Source of the DNA: Nodosilinea sp. FACHB-131
GTDB lineage: Bacteria; Cyanobacteriota; Cyanobacteriia; Phormidesmidales; Phormidesmidaceae
Assembly (NCBI RefSeq): GCF_014695395.1
Contig: NZ_JACJOF010000005.1
Coordinates: forward strand, 1-64,000
Direction of reading: 5' to 3'
DNA length: 64,000 nucleotides
Shown: piece by piece, positions 33,965 through 43,652 of the stretch
Numbering within the stretch: position 1 is the stretch's first letter
How the letters are laid out: each line of letters starts with the position of its first letter
Notes under the pieces: model-generated
What the model was told of the DNA's origin: nothing
What the model saw: the letters and a program-made list of their open reading frames with translations, nothing else
Database searches by the model: none
Position numbers and translations under genes: made by a program

Positions 33965-34489
33965 ATGCGATTCGTTACTGCAACGGATGGTGAAGCAGAT
34001 ACACTCTGCCGAGAACTTGCCGACCGAGCGATGGACATTGATGCGGACGGGTTATTGACCGCTAACCTACGGCTCTGGATCGAGGAACCTGGGCGGCCCC
34101 CGGATACATCGCCACTCGGCGTCGCGGTAGCCTCACTTCACCAACTTGGATCCCCACTTCGCGATCGCATGCGGAGCGAAGTTGAGTTGGCCCCGTGGGT
34201 GCCGCTTGACTACCTAAAGGCGACCGAAACAGCCCTGCGGCTTCTCGTCCACGGGCAATCGCTAGAGATTGGTGCCTTCGATGACGAACCGGAAGCGGCG
34301 AACGTGTTTGTGCAACGGTTATTTGCTTGGGTTGGAAGCCCGGTCGTCGGCTTTACCAATATTGCGTGGCGAGCCAACGGCAGCGGTGCGGGGTTTTCGT
34401 TGCTGTCTGTACCGCATTGGTGTGACGAAGGGTTATTGCTGGTGGGACCGAACCGGGTGGCTTTCCTTTGGTTCTTTGGTACGGACTGA
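33965..34489 (+). CDS. Hypothetical protein, unrecognised family
   Basis: 174 residues from ATG 33965 with a strong GAGGAGGGG ribosome-binding site just upstream. Composition is ordinary for a soluble acidic alpha/beta protein: it starts MRFVTATDGEADTLCREL, has a central DYLKATETALRLLVHGQSLE, and a hydrophobic C-terminal end (LLLVGPNRVAFLWFFGTD). No signal peptide, membrane helix or known motif was found. Its codon choice contains more CGG and GTG than neighbouring genes, which might indicate a foreign origin (weak). It converges on the NRPS gene, whose end is 20 bp away. Confidence 0.6.
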   Translation: MRFVTATDGEADTLCRELADRAMDIDADGLLTANLRLWIEEPGRPPDTSPLGVAVASLHQLGSPLRDRMRSEVELAPWVPLDYLKATETALRLLVHGQSLEIGAFDDEPEAANVFVQRLFAWVGSPVVGFTNIAWRANGSGAGFSLLSVPHWCDEGLLLVGPNRVAFLWFFGTD

Positions 34490-34509
34490 CGGTAGCTGTA
34501 GCACAGTAT

Positions 34510-37500
34510 CTATGTCAAATAATGTCTGAGTTGTTGCGCCAAAACTTGCACATGGGGTTGTTTTAGCAGCGACAAATGATTGCCGGGAACTTCGTGCAGT
34601 TGAATGTGTTCAACTAATTCACTCCAGCCCAATGTTTCATCCTGTCGATTTGCATCTGATTGTTCTGCTGCCTTAAATAGGGCGATCGCTTGAGAGTAAG
34701 GCTGAGGCACATAATCTTGAGTTGCCTGACTGTTCGCATAGACAATGGGCAGCATAGCGTTGATGGCAGATTCATCTAATAGGCGCAATCGAGACTCTTC
34801 AGGAATGAGTCGGGTGATGGCCGACCATTGCCAGCGAGAGAACCACGGATTTTGGGATTGCAGGCGCTGGGTCGCCAGTGCGCTGATATCTAGCAAGAAT
34901 GGCACGGTAGACCAAAGAGCAGTTTTCACTAAAAACTTAAGACTCTGACAGAAAGAGGGTTTGGTGCAGGGAGCAGTCGTATCGAGAATGGCCAGCAGTT
35001 CAACTTTTTCGCCTGCTTGAGTTAGTTGCTGCGCCATCTCAAAGGCAACCAAGCCCCCAAAAGACCAGCCTCCTAGGTAATAGGGTCCGTGGGGCTGAAG
35101 GGTTTGAATGGCTTGAATGTAATAGGCTGCGATCGCCTCCATTTGATTCAGCGGGCGAGATTTGCCATCTAACCCTAGAGGTTGCAACCCGTAAAAACTG
35201 CGATCGCTGTTCAGGTGATGCGCTAATTCCAGATAGGGAAATACGACCCCAAACATAGGATGCACACAGAAAAAGGGCGGCTCACTACCGCCCAACGTTA
35301 GGGGAACTAGCGGTGAATTAGGGGGGAGCGTGTTGTGTTCTGGAACTTCCTCTTGGGAAGGAACGGAAATAACTTGAGACGGCTGACTCAGTAACGTCGA
35401 TTGTTTGCGTCGATAAGCGGTGCGATCGAGCCGAACGAGGGGAGGAGTGTTTGAGGTGGTATCGCGCAGTGCGTCCAGGATGGGCGCTAGTTGGGCAATG
35501 GTGGGCGCTGCAAAAACATTCTTGAGCGGGAGTTCTAAATTAAAGGTGTCGCGGATGCGAGAGGTCATTTGGGTGGCTAATAGGGAATGCCCGCCCAATT
35601 CAAAAAAGTTGTCGTGACGGTTGACATGCTTGAGTTGTAATAGTTCTTGCCAAATCTCAATGAGAGCCGTTTCGGTTGAGGTTTGGGGTGCGATCGCTGA
35701 ATGGGAGTCGCTGTTAGGCGTGTGGTCAAGCGGGGGAAGGGCACGCCGATCGACCTTACCACTCGAATTTAAGGGCAGGGTGGCTAATGGCACAAACGCA
35801 GCAGGAACCATGTAGTCGGGTAACGTCTGGCCGACATATTGCCGAAGCTCAGGAATCAGTTGCCGGGCTACATTCGCCTGAAGGGGATGGTTGGTGAACG
35901 GCTGGGGCGATCGCTCACTGCGCTGCAATACAGCATCCGCCGCATCAATCCCATGACGAATCAACACCACGTCATAATCTCCAGTCTCAGTAGATGCAGA
36001 CCAGGTAATCTCTACTGTATAGGGCAGTGTCGTTTCTAAATTCCACCAGTCTTGCGGATCAATTGCTAAGTTTTCAGAGTCTTGCAATATCTCTCGCATT
36101 CGTCCAACGGTTTTAGGCGCTTTCTTATTTTGAAGCCAGTTTGCTGTTGCGACAGCGGCATTCAATCGGCTATTAGAAACGTTCGTGATCATTAAAATCT
36201 CTGGCTCAGTAGCTAGGAGTTGCTGGTGTATTTCTTGGGCAGTAACCGGCTGATGTTTCCAGTTGAGTTGCTCCCGCTTGTTTCCTTTGATAGCCAGATT
36301 AGGTTGGGTTGAGGTACGAAACTCAACATCACGGAATTTTCCCATTCGCAGTAAAACGTTGTAGCGGAACTGAGTCATTTCATTCTGACTGTGGCCCCGC
36401 GTAAGCCGAATGTCAACTTGTCGAATTTGGGTAAATTTCTGTTGTAGCGCATAAAAGAACGCTGGATCAATCGCTAATTCTGGTTCTTCAAACTGCGATC
36501 GCTCTACTTGATGCCAGAGTTGCGATCGCTCTACACCATCGTCCGCTTGAACAAATTTCATCCAGCTGTGGAATGCCGGTAACAAAGCGAGGTTTCGCAC
36601 ATCTCCAACAAATAGAACACCGCCCTCCGCTATGGTTTCAATTGCTTTTTCTAAGACCTGCATTAAGTAAGCTTCACTCGGAAAATACTGCACAACCGAA
36701 TTCAAAATCACAACATCAAACGACCCTGGATCGATCCCCTCAAAGTCGATTGCCGTGCGCTGTAAAAGCTCAACCTGAGGGAAATTGAGGATATCTAGCT
36801 GAGTTTGAACTGATGCGAGGGAAACCGCCGAAAAGTCTGTGCCTACATATTGCTGACAGTGCGGTGCAATTTGAAAGAGCAATAATCCTGTACCGCAGCC
36901 AATTTCTAAAACGCGTTTGGGTTTCAACGCGAGAATTTGCTGAACGCGATCGCTCACCCATTCCTGCATCTGCTCAAGGGGAATGGGCTCTCCGGTATAG
37001 CTGCTGTTCCATCCGGTAATGTTGAAGTACTCAGTGTTGGGTTCTGGGTGCTGAGGGTTTTCTGTAGATTGGTAGGTTTGGTTGTAGAGGGTTTGCCACT
37101 GTTGTAGGTGTTGAGATTGCAGCGATCGCACGCTGGTTTCTTGCAGGTATTGAGTATCCAGGCTGAAGTAGGCAATTAAAGACGATGCGACGGAGGGCAT
37201 AACAACGGCATCTTGGATGGCGGGATGGCGCTGTAGAGTCGTTTCAATTTCACCTAACTCAACTCGAAAACCCCGAATCTTGATCTGGTGGTCCACGCGA
37301 CCTAGAAATTGAATGCTGCCGTCACGGTTGTAGAGAACGCGATCGCCGGTTTTGTAGAGGGTTGAATGCTGTTTATTGAGTACTGGAAAGATACTTTCTG
37401 ACTCAGCGCCAATGAACCGTTCTACCGTCAACTCCGGGCGATTGAGATACCCCTGCGCTACTCCGGTCCCGCCGATGTATAACTCTCCTGGAATTCCTGC

Positions 37501-40308
37501 CGGAACAGGATTTAAGTTGGCATCTAAAATATAGACCTGAGTATTGAGAATTGGGCGACCAATCGTGAGGGGATTGTCACCGGGATGGAGTTCAGCAACG
37601 GTTGCCCAGATAGTAGTTTCGGTAGGTCCATAGGCGTTGAAGAAGCGGCGGTTGACAGCCCAGCGATCGATCACCTGGCTGGAGCAGGCTTCTCCCCCGG
37701 TGATTAACACCTGAAGGTCAGGCAGTTCCTCAAAGGGCAGAACGGCGAGTACGGCTGGCGTGAGTAGGGCGTGAGTGATGGCATTCTCGTGCAGAAATTG
37801 CATCAGTACCATACCCGGCAGTTGGGCAGACTGAGGAGGAATATATAGTGTGCCGCCAGAGCCAAGGGCAAGGGCAATCTCGAAAATGGACGCATCAAAA
37901 CTGAGAGAGCTAAATTGCAAAACTCGACTGGTGCAGTTGGGCTGAAAGACCTGTTGTTGAGCCCGTACAACGTTACACAAGCCCCGATGAGAGAGTAGAA
38001 CCCCCTTGGGGGTACCCGTGGAGCCAGAGGTATAGATGACGTAGGCGAGGTCAGCAGCGCCCTCACCCCCCAGCCCCCTCTCCCAGTGACGGAAGAGGGG
38101 GGGCCGAACTGAGAGAGTTTCTTCTAGCTTCAGACTTTCCTCTTGCTCTTGCTCCCCTTCCCTCAACAAGGGAGAAGGGGTTGGGGAATGAGGGCACAAC
38201 GGCTGGTCTAACCAAACAATGGTTGCTGAAGTTTTGGGTAAGGATTCGGCGAGCCAAGACTGCGTTAGCAGAATAGAAACTTGAGTGTCATCGAGAATGA
38301 ATTGGAGGCGATCGCTCGGATAGGTCGGGTCAAGCGGCACATAAGCTCCTCCCGCTTTGAGAATGCCGAGAATGCCAACTACCATGTCGGCAGAGCGATC
38401 GACACATAACCCTACCAATGAATTGGGTTGAACTCCTATTTGTCTGAGAAATTCTGCTAGATGATCGGCACGGTGATCGAGTTCTTGGTAGGTAAGAGTT
38501 TGGGACTCGGTGACAAGGGCGATCGCATTTGGAGCCTGTTTTGCATAGGCTTCAACAATGTGATGGAAGCAGACTGGCTCCTTATTTAGGCAGGTTTCTA
38601 CGCTGGTTTGCTCCTGATGAGAAACTTCGGCTTCACTGTCGGTCTTCCCATCATCGGAACATTCGCTCCAGTCATGCAGAATTTGCTGACGTTCTTCAGA
38701 TGTAAGCAACGGCAGGTCTGACAGTCGGGTATCTGGATTCGCGATAATTCCTTCTAAAAGCGTTTGAAGATGACCAACCAAACGCGCAATTCTGTCGCGA
38801 TCAAATAAATCAGTGCTGTAGGAAATGAAGCCGCCCAAACCGTCTTGCGATCGCCAAAAACTCTTCAATCCGTGGGCAGGTTCCCACAGGTGCACCTCTA
38901 GATCAAAGCGGGTGCTGGCAGACTCTAGAGGGGCGGGCTCTAACGTCAGTGCGGGTAGCTCTAAGGGCTGCATGGGAGCATTTTGCAGGGCAAAGGCAAC
39001 CTGAAACAAGGGATTGCGGCTGAGGTCGCGATCGGGGTCGAGTTCTTCAACCAATTTTTCAAAGGGTAAATCTTGATGCTCATAGGCTTCTAGGGCAACC
39101 TGGCGCACCTGCTCCAGCAATTCCCGAAAGGTGGGATTGCCCGACAGATCCGATCGCATCACCAAACTGTTCACAAAAAAGCCAATTAACCCCTCCACCT
39201 CGCTGCGGTGGCGGTTGGCAATGGGAGATCCAATGGTGATATCCTCCTGCCCTGTGTATCGGTAAAGCAAGGTTTGAAATGCTGCCAGCAGCGTCATAAA
39301 CAGAGACGCTCCAGACTGCTGGCTGAACGTTTCTAATGCCTGGGAAAGGGTAGGGGAAATATGTATGGGGTAGGTCGCGCCTTGATAGGTTTGAACGGCA
39401 GGACGGGGGCGATCGCTCGGCAATTTGAGCACAGGAAAATCTTGCAATTGTTGCCGCCAATAGCTCAATTGTTTTTCTAAAACCTCTCCCTGCAACCAGT
39501 TGTGTTGCCATCGAGCAAAGTCAGCGTATTGAATTGGTAAGGGAGGTAGAGCCGGCGATCGCTCCTCCACAAATGCCGCATAGAAATATCCCAATTCTTT
39601 GATCAATATTCCTAAAGACCACCCATCGGCAACAATGTGATGCATTGTCAGCAGCAACACGGATTCCGCTGCATCAAAGTCTAGCAGTGTCACACGCAAC
39701 AGAGAGTCGGTCGACAGGTTAAAGGGGCGTTGGGCTTCGGCGGTCGCTAATTGTTGTTGAATGCGATCGCGTTCACTAATCGCAACCGACTGCAAATTCA
39801 CGACAGCAAGTTCAACATTGGCGTTAGGTTCAACAACTTGAGCGGGTTGCCCATCCACGGTTGTAAATCGGGTACGCAGGGCAGCATGACGACGCACAAT
39901 TTCTTGAAGCGATCGCTCTAATGCAGAGCGGTTGAGCGTTCCCGTGAGGCGAATGGCGGCAGGTACGTTGTAGAAGGGATTGTGAGGGGCGAGCTGGTAG
40001 AGGAACCAGAGGCGCTGTTGGGCAAAGGAGAGGGGGGAGGGGGTGGATGGGTGGGAGGGTGGGAGGGTGGATGGGAGACTATTTTCTAACTGCGGTTTTC
40101 TGTCATCTGAGTTTGTTTGTAAGTAGGTGATGAGTTCGGCTTTGCGGTCGGCTAATTCTTGGCGGAGGGTGGGGGTGAGGGTTCCTTCGGGGGCGTTGCA
40201 GCGGAGTCGGGTTTGGTGATTTGCAACGGTAGAATCGGGTTCGAGAAAGAGCTTGATATCTAGGTGGTTGAGGTGAGAAATAAAGTCAGCGATCGCCCAG
40301 TTGGTCAT
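34510..40308 (-). CDS. NRPS termination module: docking-C-A(N-methyltransferase)-T-TE
   Basis: 1932 residues. A TubC-type N-terminal docking domain spans 1-65. The condensation domain has HHIVADGW near 221. The adenylation domain has its A3 loop YTSGSTGTPKG near 758, and a methyltransferase is inserted between late A-domain core motifs (VLEIGCGTGLLLFQIAP near 1129), so the residue added is N-methylated. A carrier domain (FFELGGHSLLATQ near 1565) and a thioesterase (GGWSFGG near 1744) follow. By eye the specificity code reads D-A-F-L-I-G-A-I-W-K, a hydrophobic pocket with no confident substrate. The start overlaps the preceding NRPS stop (ATGA), so it is translated second. Two linkers contain repeat-derived sequence (separate entries). 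Confidence 0.93.
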   Translation of the reverse strand: MTNWAIADFISHLNHLDIKLFLEPDSTVANHQTRLRCNAPEGTLTPTLRQELADRKAELITYLQTNSDDRKPQLENSLPSTLPPSHPSTPSPLSFAQQRLWFLYQLAPHNPFYNVPAAIRLTGTLNRSALERSLQEIVRRHAALRTRFTTVDGQPAQVVEPNANVELAVVNLQSVAISERDRIQQQLATAEAQRPFNLSTDSLLRVTLLDFDAAESVLLLTMHHIVADGWSLGILIKELGYFYAAFVEERSPALPPLPIQYADFARWQHNWLQGEVLEKQLSYWRQQLQDFPVLKLPSDRPRPAVQTYQGATYPIHISPTLSQALETFSQQSGASLFMTLLAAFQTLLYRYTGQEDITIGSPIANRHRSEVEGLIGFFVNSLVMRSDLSGNPTFRELLEQVRQVALEAYEHQDLPFEKLVEELDPDRDLSRNPLFQVAFALQNAPMQPLELPALTLEPAPLESASTRFDLEVHLWEPAHGLKSFWRSQDGLGGFISYSTDLFDRDRIARLVGHLQTLLEGIIANPDTRLSDLPLLTSEERQQILHDWSECSDDGKTDSEAEVSHQEQTSVETCLNKEPVCFHHIVEAYAKQAPNAIALVTESQTLTYQELDHRADHLAEFLRQIGVQPNSLVGLCVDRSADMVVGILGILKAGGAYVPLDPTYPSDRLQFILDDTQVSILLTQSWLAESLPKTSATIVWLDQPLCPHSPTPSPLLREGEQEQEESLKLEETLSVRPPLFRHWERGLGGEGAADLAYVIYTSGSTGTPKGVLLSHRGLCNVVRAQQQVFQPNCTSRVLQFSSLSFDASIFEIALALGSGGTLYIPPQSAQLPGMVLMQFLHENAITHALLTPAVLAVLPFEELPDLQVLITGGEACSSQVIDRWAVNRRFFNAYGPTETTIWATVAELHPGDNPLTIGRPILNTQVYILDANLNPVPAGIPGELYIGGTGVAQGYLNRPELTVERFIGAESESIFPVLNKQHSTLYKTGDRVLYNRDGSIQFLGRVDHQIKIRGFRVELGEIETTLQRHPAIQDAVVMPSVASSLIAYFSLDTQYLQETSVRSLQSQHLQQWQTLYNQTYQSTENPQHPEPNTEYFNITGWNSSYTGEPIPLEQMQEWVSDRVQQILALKPKRVLEIGCGTGLLLFQIAPHCQQYVGTDFSAVSLASVQTQLDILNFPQVELLQRTAIDFEGIDPGSFDVVILNSVVQYFPSEAYLMQVLEKAIETIAEGGVLFVGDVRNLALLPAFHSWMKFVQADDGVERSQLWHQVERSQFEEPELAIDPAFFYALQQKFTQIRQVDIRLTRGHSQNEMTQFRYNVLLRMGKFRDVEFRTSTQPNLAIKGNKREQLNWKHQPVTAQEIHQQLLATEPEILMITNVSNSRLNAAVATANWLQNKKAPKTVGRMREILQDSENLAIDPQDWWNLETTLPYTVEITWSASTETGDYDVVLIRHGIDAADAVLQRSERSPQPFTNHPLQANVARQLIPELRQYVGQTLPDYMVPAAFVPLATLPLNSSGKVDRRALPPLDHTPNSDSHSAIAPQTSTETALIEIWQELLQLKHVNRHDNFFELGGHSLLATQMTSRIRDTFNLELPLKNVFAAPTIAQLAPILDALRDTTSNTPPLVRLDRTAYRRKQSTLLSQPSQVISVPSQEEVPEHNTLPPNSPLVPLTLGGSEPPFFCVHPMFGVVFPYLELAHHLNSDRSFYGLQPLGLDGKSRPLNQMEAIAAYYIQAIQTLQPHGPYYLGGWSFGGLVAFEMAQQLTQAGEKVELLAILDTTAPCTKPSFCQSLKFLVKTALWSTVPFLLDISALATQRLQSQNPWFSRWQWSAITRLIPEESRLRLLDESAINAMLPIVYANSQATQDYVPQPYSQAIALFKAAEQSDANRQDETLGWSELVEHIQLHEVPGNHLSLLKQPHVQVLAQQLRHYLT
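38061..38193. repeat. Inverted-repeat element inserted in frame in the NRPS A domain
   Basis: Arms at 38061-38083 (CCTCACCCCCCAGCCCCCTC...) and 38171-38193 are reverse complements at 19 of 23 positions. They resemble the pyrimidine-rich CCCTCACCCC palindromic repeats common between cyanobacterial genes. Here the element is translated and encodes a Pro/Ser/Glu-rich linker (PHSPTPSPLLREGE onward) just ahead of the A3 motif. Confidence 0.6.
40049..40067 (+). other. G-quadruplex motif inside the NRPS gene
   Basis: Five consecutive GGG tracts with single-base loops (GGGTGGGAGGGTGGGAGGG) on the plus strand, the template strand for the NRPS gene. It encodes the Pro/Ser/Thr linker (PSTLPPSHPSTPSP) between the docking and condensation domains. 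Such motifs fold readily in vitro (family knowledge) and could affect transcription of the second NRPS gene. Confidence 0.55.
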
Positions 40309-43300
40309 AGGTCTATTTCCTCACGTCGTTGAGAACTGGCTGCGCTCTGATCGCTTATTGATGCGGTGAAGTCGGGTTGAACCGTTACCTTTAAGGTGTT
40401 GATTTGCTGCGCTAGTTCAGCAATGGTGGGGGTTTCAAAGATGCTACGCAGGGGCAACTCGATGTGTAAGCGATCGCGAACCCGTGAAACGAGCTGAGTT
40501 GCTAAGAGGGAGTGCCCTCCCAGTTCAAAAAAGTTGTCGTCAATGCCCACTTGTTGCCCAAGTAATTTCCCCCAAATCTCCACTAAAGCTGCTTCTACAG
40601 ACGTTGTAGGAGCAGCCGTCAAACTAGGTTCTGCCCTATGCAGCGCTGGGGGTGGTAATGCTTTTTGGTTTACTTTGCCGTTAGCCGTCAAAGGAAGCGC
40701 ATCTAGCACAACAAACGCCGCAGGAACCATGTAGGCAGGGAGCCGTTTTTTTAACAGCGATCGCAGTTCTCGTTCAGTTGGGGCTGCCGCTTCACTGGAG
40801 ACAAAATAAGCAACCAGCTGTCGGTCTTGGTCGATCTCCCGCACCACGACGACCACGGTTTGCACCGCTGGGTGTTGTGCGATCGCCAGTTCAATTTCAC
40901 CTAGCTCTACTCGAAATCCACGAATTTTGATCTGATTATCTACGCGGCCTAAAAATTCTAAGTTGCCGTCGGGGTGATAAAAAGCGCGATCGCCCGTCTT
41001 ATATAGGGATAAGTTTTGAATTTTGAATTTTGAATTTTTGTGCTTCTCCCATGCAGAACCCAGATCTGCCAACCTTGAGCGAACAAACTTTTCAGCCGTC
41101 AAATCTGAACGATTCAAATATCCTTTTGCTAAACCGTTTCCACCCAAATAGATTTCACCAACTACCCCTGCGGGAACTGGGTTTAAATGGTCATCCAGCA
41201 GATACACCTGAGTATTAGCGATCGCCCTGCCAATGGGAATTGTTGCAGCATTTTTGGGGATTTCTTGAATCTCATACCAGGTAGAAAAGGTTGTATTTTC
41301 TGTAGGGCCATACACATGGAGCAAATGTTGGGGTTTGCCTTGTTGCACCAGCGATCGCACCTGATCAACATTCACCATTTCACCGCCAAACAGCAGATAC
41401 TTGAGCGATCGAAAAGCATTGGGAATTTGACTGACGGTTTGATTCAGTAAAGCAGTGGTGAGAAACAAAATACTAATATTCTGCTGCTGCAACGTAGTAG
41501 CAAAATCAGAAGGAGACAGCGTGGTTTCTCGATCAATGCCGATCAGGTGTGCGCCGTTTAACAACGCACCCCACACTTCAAAAGTGGCGGCATCAAAGGC
41601 GAGGTTAGCTACCTGCGCCATGCGATCGCCAGAGCTGATCTGCACATAATCGGTATTGCACACCAACCGACTGACCGCTCGATGGGGCACCATGACACCT
41701 TTAGGAGTCCCCGTAGAGCCGGAGGTATAGATTACGTAGGCTAGTTGATCAGCGGTACAGGGAGTGGATAAATTCTGCTCTGATTCCTGAGCGATCGCGT
41801 CCCATGCTTGCTCCAAGCAAATCACGTTGGTGGTTGCTGTCTGTAACTCGTCGGCCCAGTTTGCCTCAGAGAGAATGACGCTAATGCCCGCATCCTCCAC
41901 CATAAAACGCAATCGTTCCGCCGGATAACTCGGGTCAAGAGGTACGTAGGCTCCTCCCGCTTTGAGGATTGCCAACATGGCGGCGATCGCTTCTATCCCC
42001 CGTTCCAAGCAGATGCCGACGGGCATTTCCGCACCAATGCCCAACCGTTGCAAATATCGTGCCAATTGGTTGCTGCCCTGATTCAACTGCTGATACGTGA
42101 ATTGTTGGTTGCCAAATTGGATGGCGATCACATCGGGTCGTTCTCTTACCTGCGCTTCAAACAGATGATGGATACATTCATTAGAATTGCTGAATTGATT
42201 GTTGCTCCACCGTTGGAGCAGCTCCTGTTGGTCTTCAGTTGCAAGCAACGGCAGGGCAGAAAGAGGCGTATTTGGGTTAGCCACAATTCCCTCTAGCAGG
42301 GTTTCAAAGTGCTTGAGCAGCGATGCGATCGCGCTGGCCTCAAACAACTCGATGTTGTAAATCACCATGCCTCGTAACCCATCTGGTTGCTGCCAACCCT
42401 TACCCCACAAATTTCTAAAATTATCCCCGCAGGTCCAAACGTAAAACTCTAGGTCAAAGCGGGATGTCTTGGTTTCTAGATCTACCGGGCTGAGAATTAA
42501 CCCCGGCAATTCTAGTTGCGCCATGGGCGAGTTTTGCAGGGCAAACACCACTTGAAATAGGGGGTTCTGGCCAAGGTTGCGAACGGGCTGTAGTTCCTCG
42601 ACTAGCTTTTCAAACGGCAAATCCTGATGATCGTAGGCAGCTAGGGTAACCTCTCGTACTCGCTCCAACAACTCCAAAAACGTCGGGTCACCCTCCACAT
42701 TAGTCCGCAAAACCAGGCTATTCACAAAAAAGCCGATCAACCCCTCTAATTCACTCTGATGCCGATTGGCGATGGGAGTGCCAATCGCCAGGTCGGTTTG
42801 TCCGGTATAGCGGTGCAGCAGGGTTTGAAATGCTGCCAGCAGGGTCATAAACAGCGTCACCTCTGCCTGCTGGCTCAGGTTTTCTAATGCCTCCAACAAT
42901 CGCTGGGGCAGTTCCAGCAGTTGACTTGCACCCTGAGACCCTTGGGATAAGGGCTGCCCTGATGTAGGCGACAATGCACCCGGCAATTGCAGCACTGGGA
43001 TGTCTTTTAACTGCTGTTTCCAATAGCTCAACTGAGTGTTCAGCACCTCGCCCTGCAACCATTGCCGCTGCCAATAAGCAAAATCTGCATATTGAATTGG
43101 CAATTCGGCTAGTCCGACAGGTTTTCTTTCGATTGAAGCGGCATAACCTTCACCCAATTCCCGAATCAATACACCACTCGACCATTCGTCAAAAATAATG
43201 TGATGCAGCGCAATTAGCATCAGATGTTCGTCGTTCTGCAATTGCCACAGTTGCACCCGAAAGAGTGGTTGTTGATTGAGGTGAAACGGATGTTGAAGAG

Positions 43301-43652
43301 TTTGCCAAATGTCGTGTAATGCTATGGATTCGCGCTCAGGGGCAGGATGCGATCGCAAATCTATTAGCGGCAGTGACACATCTACCTGATCGGCGATGAT
43401 CTGCATTAACTGACCATCAACGACATCAAATGAAGTTCGCAAAATTTCGTGCCGCTGCACGATCGCCTGCATGCTGTGCTGAAGATGCGATCGCTGTAAA
43501 TGACCGCTAAGCCGAAACACCAGAGGACTCGTATAGAGAGCATCTCCTGGAAGTAGCTGGTCAATAAACCACAAACGCTGCTGAGCAAACGAAGCAGGAA
43601 AGACAAAAACATCTGCCTCAATGGGCGCCTGAGTCGGTTCGTCTACAATCAT
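40305..43652 (-). CDS. NRPS module C-A-T (first enzyme of the line)
   Basis: 1115 residues. The condensation domain (about 15-455) has the active site HHIIFDEWS near 154. The adenylation domain (about 475-1000) has YTSGSTGTPKG near 642, YGPTENTTF, LYKTGDRAF and NGKVNQKAL. The carrier domain has DDNFFELGGHSLLATQ near 1044. The specificity residues read by eye are D-A-F-F-L-G-V-T-F-K, close to codes reported for isoleucine/valine-type domains. No loading module lies upstream in the window, yet the protein begins with a C domain, which suggests an acyl-starter C domain or an upstream acyl donor encoded elsewhere. It overlaps the next gene by four bases. The linker before LYKTGD contains a heptamer repeat (41014-41034). 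Confidence 0.93.
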   Translation of the reverse strand: MIVDEPTQAPIEADVFVFPASFAQQRLWFIDQLLPGDALYTSPLVFRLSGHLQRSHLQHSMQAIVQRHEILRTSFDVVDGQLMQIIADQVDVSLPLIDLRSHPAPERESIALHDIWQTLQHPFHLNQQPLFRVQLWQLQNDEHLMLIALHHIIFDEWSSGVLIRELGEGYAASIERKPVGLAELPIQYADFAYWQRQWLQGEVLNTQLSYWKQQLKDIPVLQLPGALSPTSGQPLSQGSQGASQLLELPQRLLEALENLSQQAEVTLFMTLLAAFQTLLHRYTGQTDLAIGTPIANRHQSELEGLIGFFVNSLVLRTNVEGDPTFLELLERVREVTLAAYDHQDLPFEKLVEELQPVRNLGQNPLFQVVFALQNSPMAQLELPGLILSPVDLETKTSRFDLEFYVWTCGDNFRNLWGKGWQQPDGLRGMVIYNIELFEASAIASLLKHFETLLEGIVANPNTPLSALPLLATEDQQELLQRWSNNQFSNSNECIHHLFEAQVRERPDVIAIQFGNQQFTYQQLNQGSNQLARYLQRLGIGAEMPVGICLERGIEAIAAMLAILKAGGAYVPLDPSYPAERLRFMVEDAGISVILSEANWADELQTATTNVICLEQAWDAIAQESEQNLSTPCTADQLAYVIYTSGSTGTPKGVMVPHRAVSRLVCNTDYVQISSGDRMAQVANLAFDAATFEVWGALLNGAHLIGIDRETTLSPSDFATTLQQQNISILFLTTALLNQTVSQIPNAFRSLKYLLFGGEMVNVDQVRSLVQQGKPQHLLHVYGPTENTTFSTWYEIQEIPKNAATIPIGRAIANTQVYLLDDHLNPVPAGVVGEIYLGGNGLAKGYLNRSDLTAEKFVRSRLADLGSAWEKHKNSKFKIQNLSLYKTGDRAFYHPDGNLEFLGRVDNQIKIRGFRVELGEIELAIAQHPAVQTVVVVVREIDQDRQLVAYFVSSEAAAPTERELRSLLKKRLPAYMVPAAFVVLDALPLTANGKVNQKALPPPALHRAEPSLTAAPTTSVEAALVEIWGKLLGQQVGIDDNFFELGGHSLLATQLVSRVRDRLHIELPLRSIFETPTIAELAQQINTLKVTVQPDFTASISDQSAASSQRREEIDL
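41014..41034. repeat. Heptanucleotide tandem repeat (TTTTGAA)3 within NRPS
   Basis: Three exact TTTTGAA units. Heptamer arrays of this type are frequent between cyanobacterial genes. Here they are translated in the linker KHKNSKFKIQNLS before the LYKTGD motif, so a slippage change other than three units would break the frame. Confidence 0.65.
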
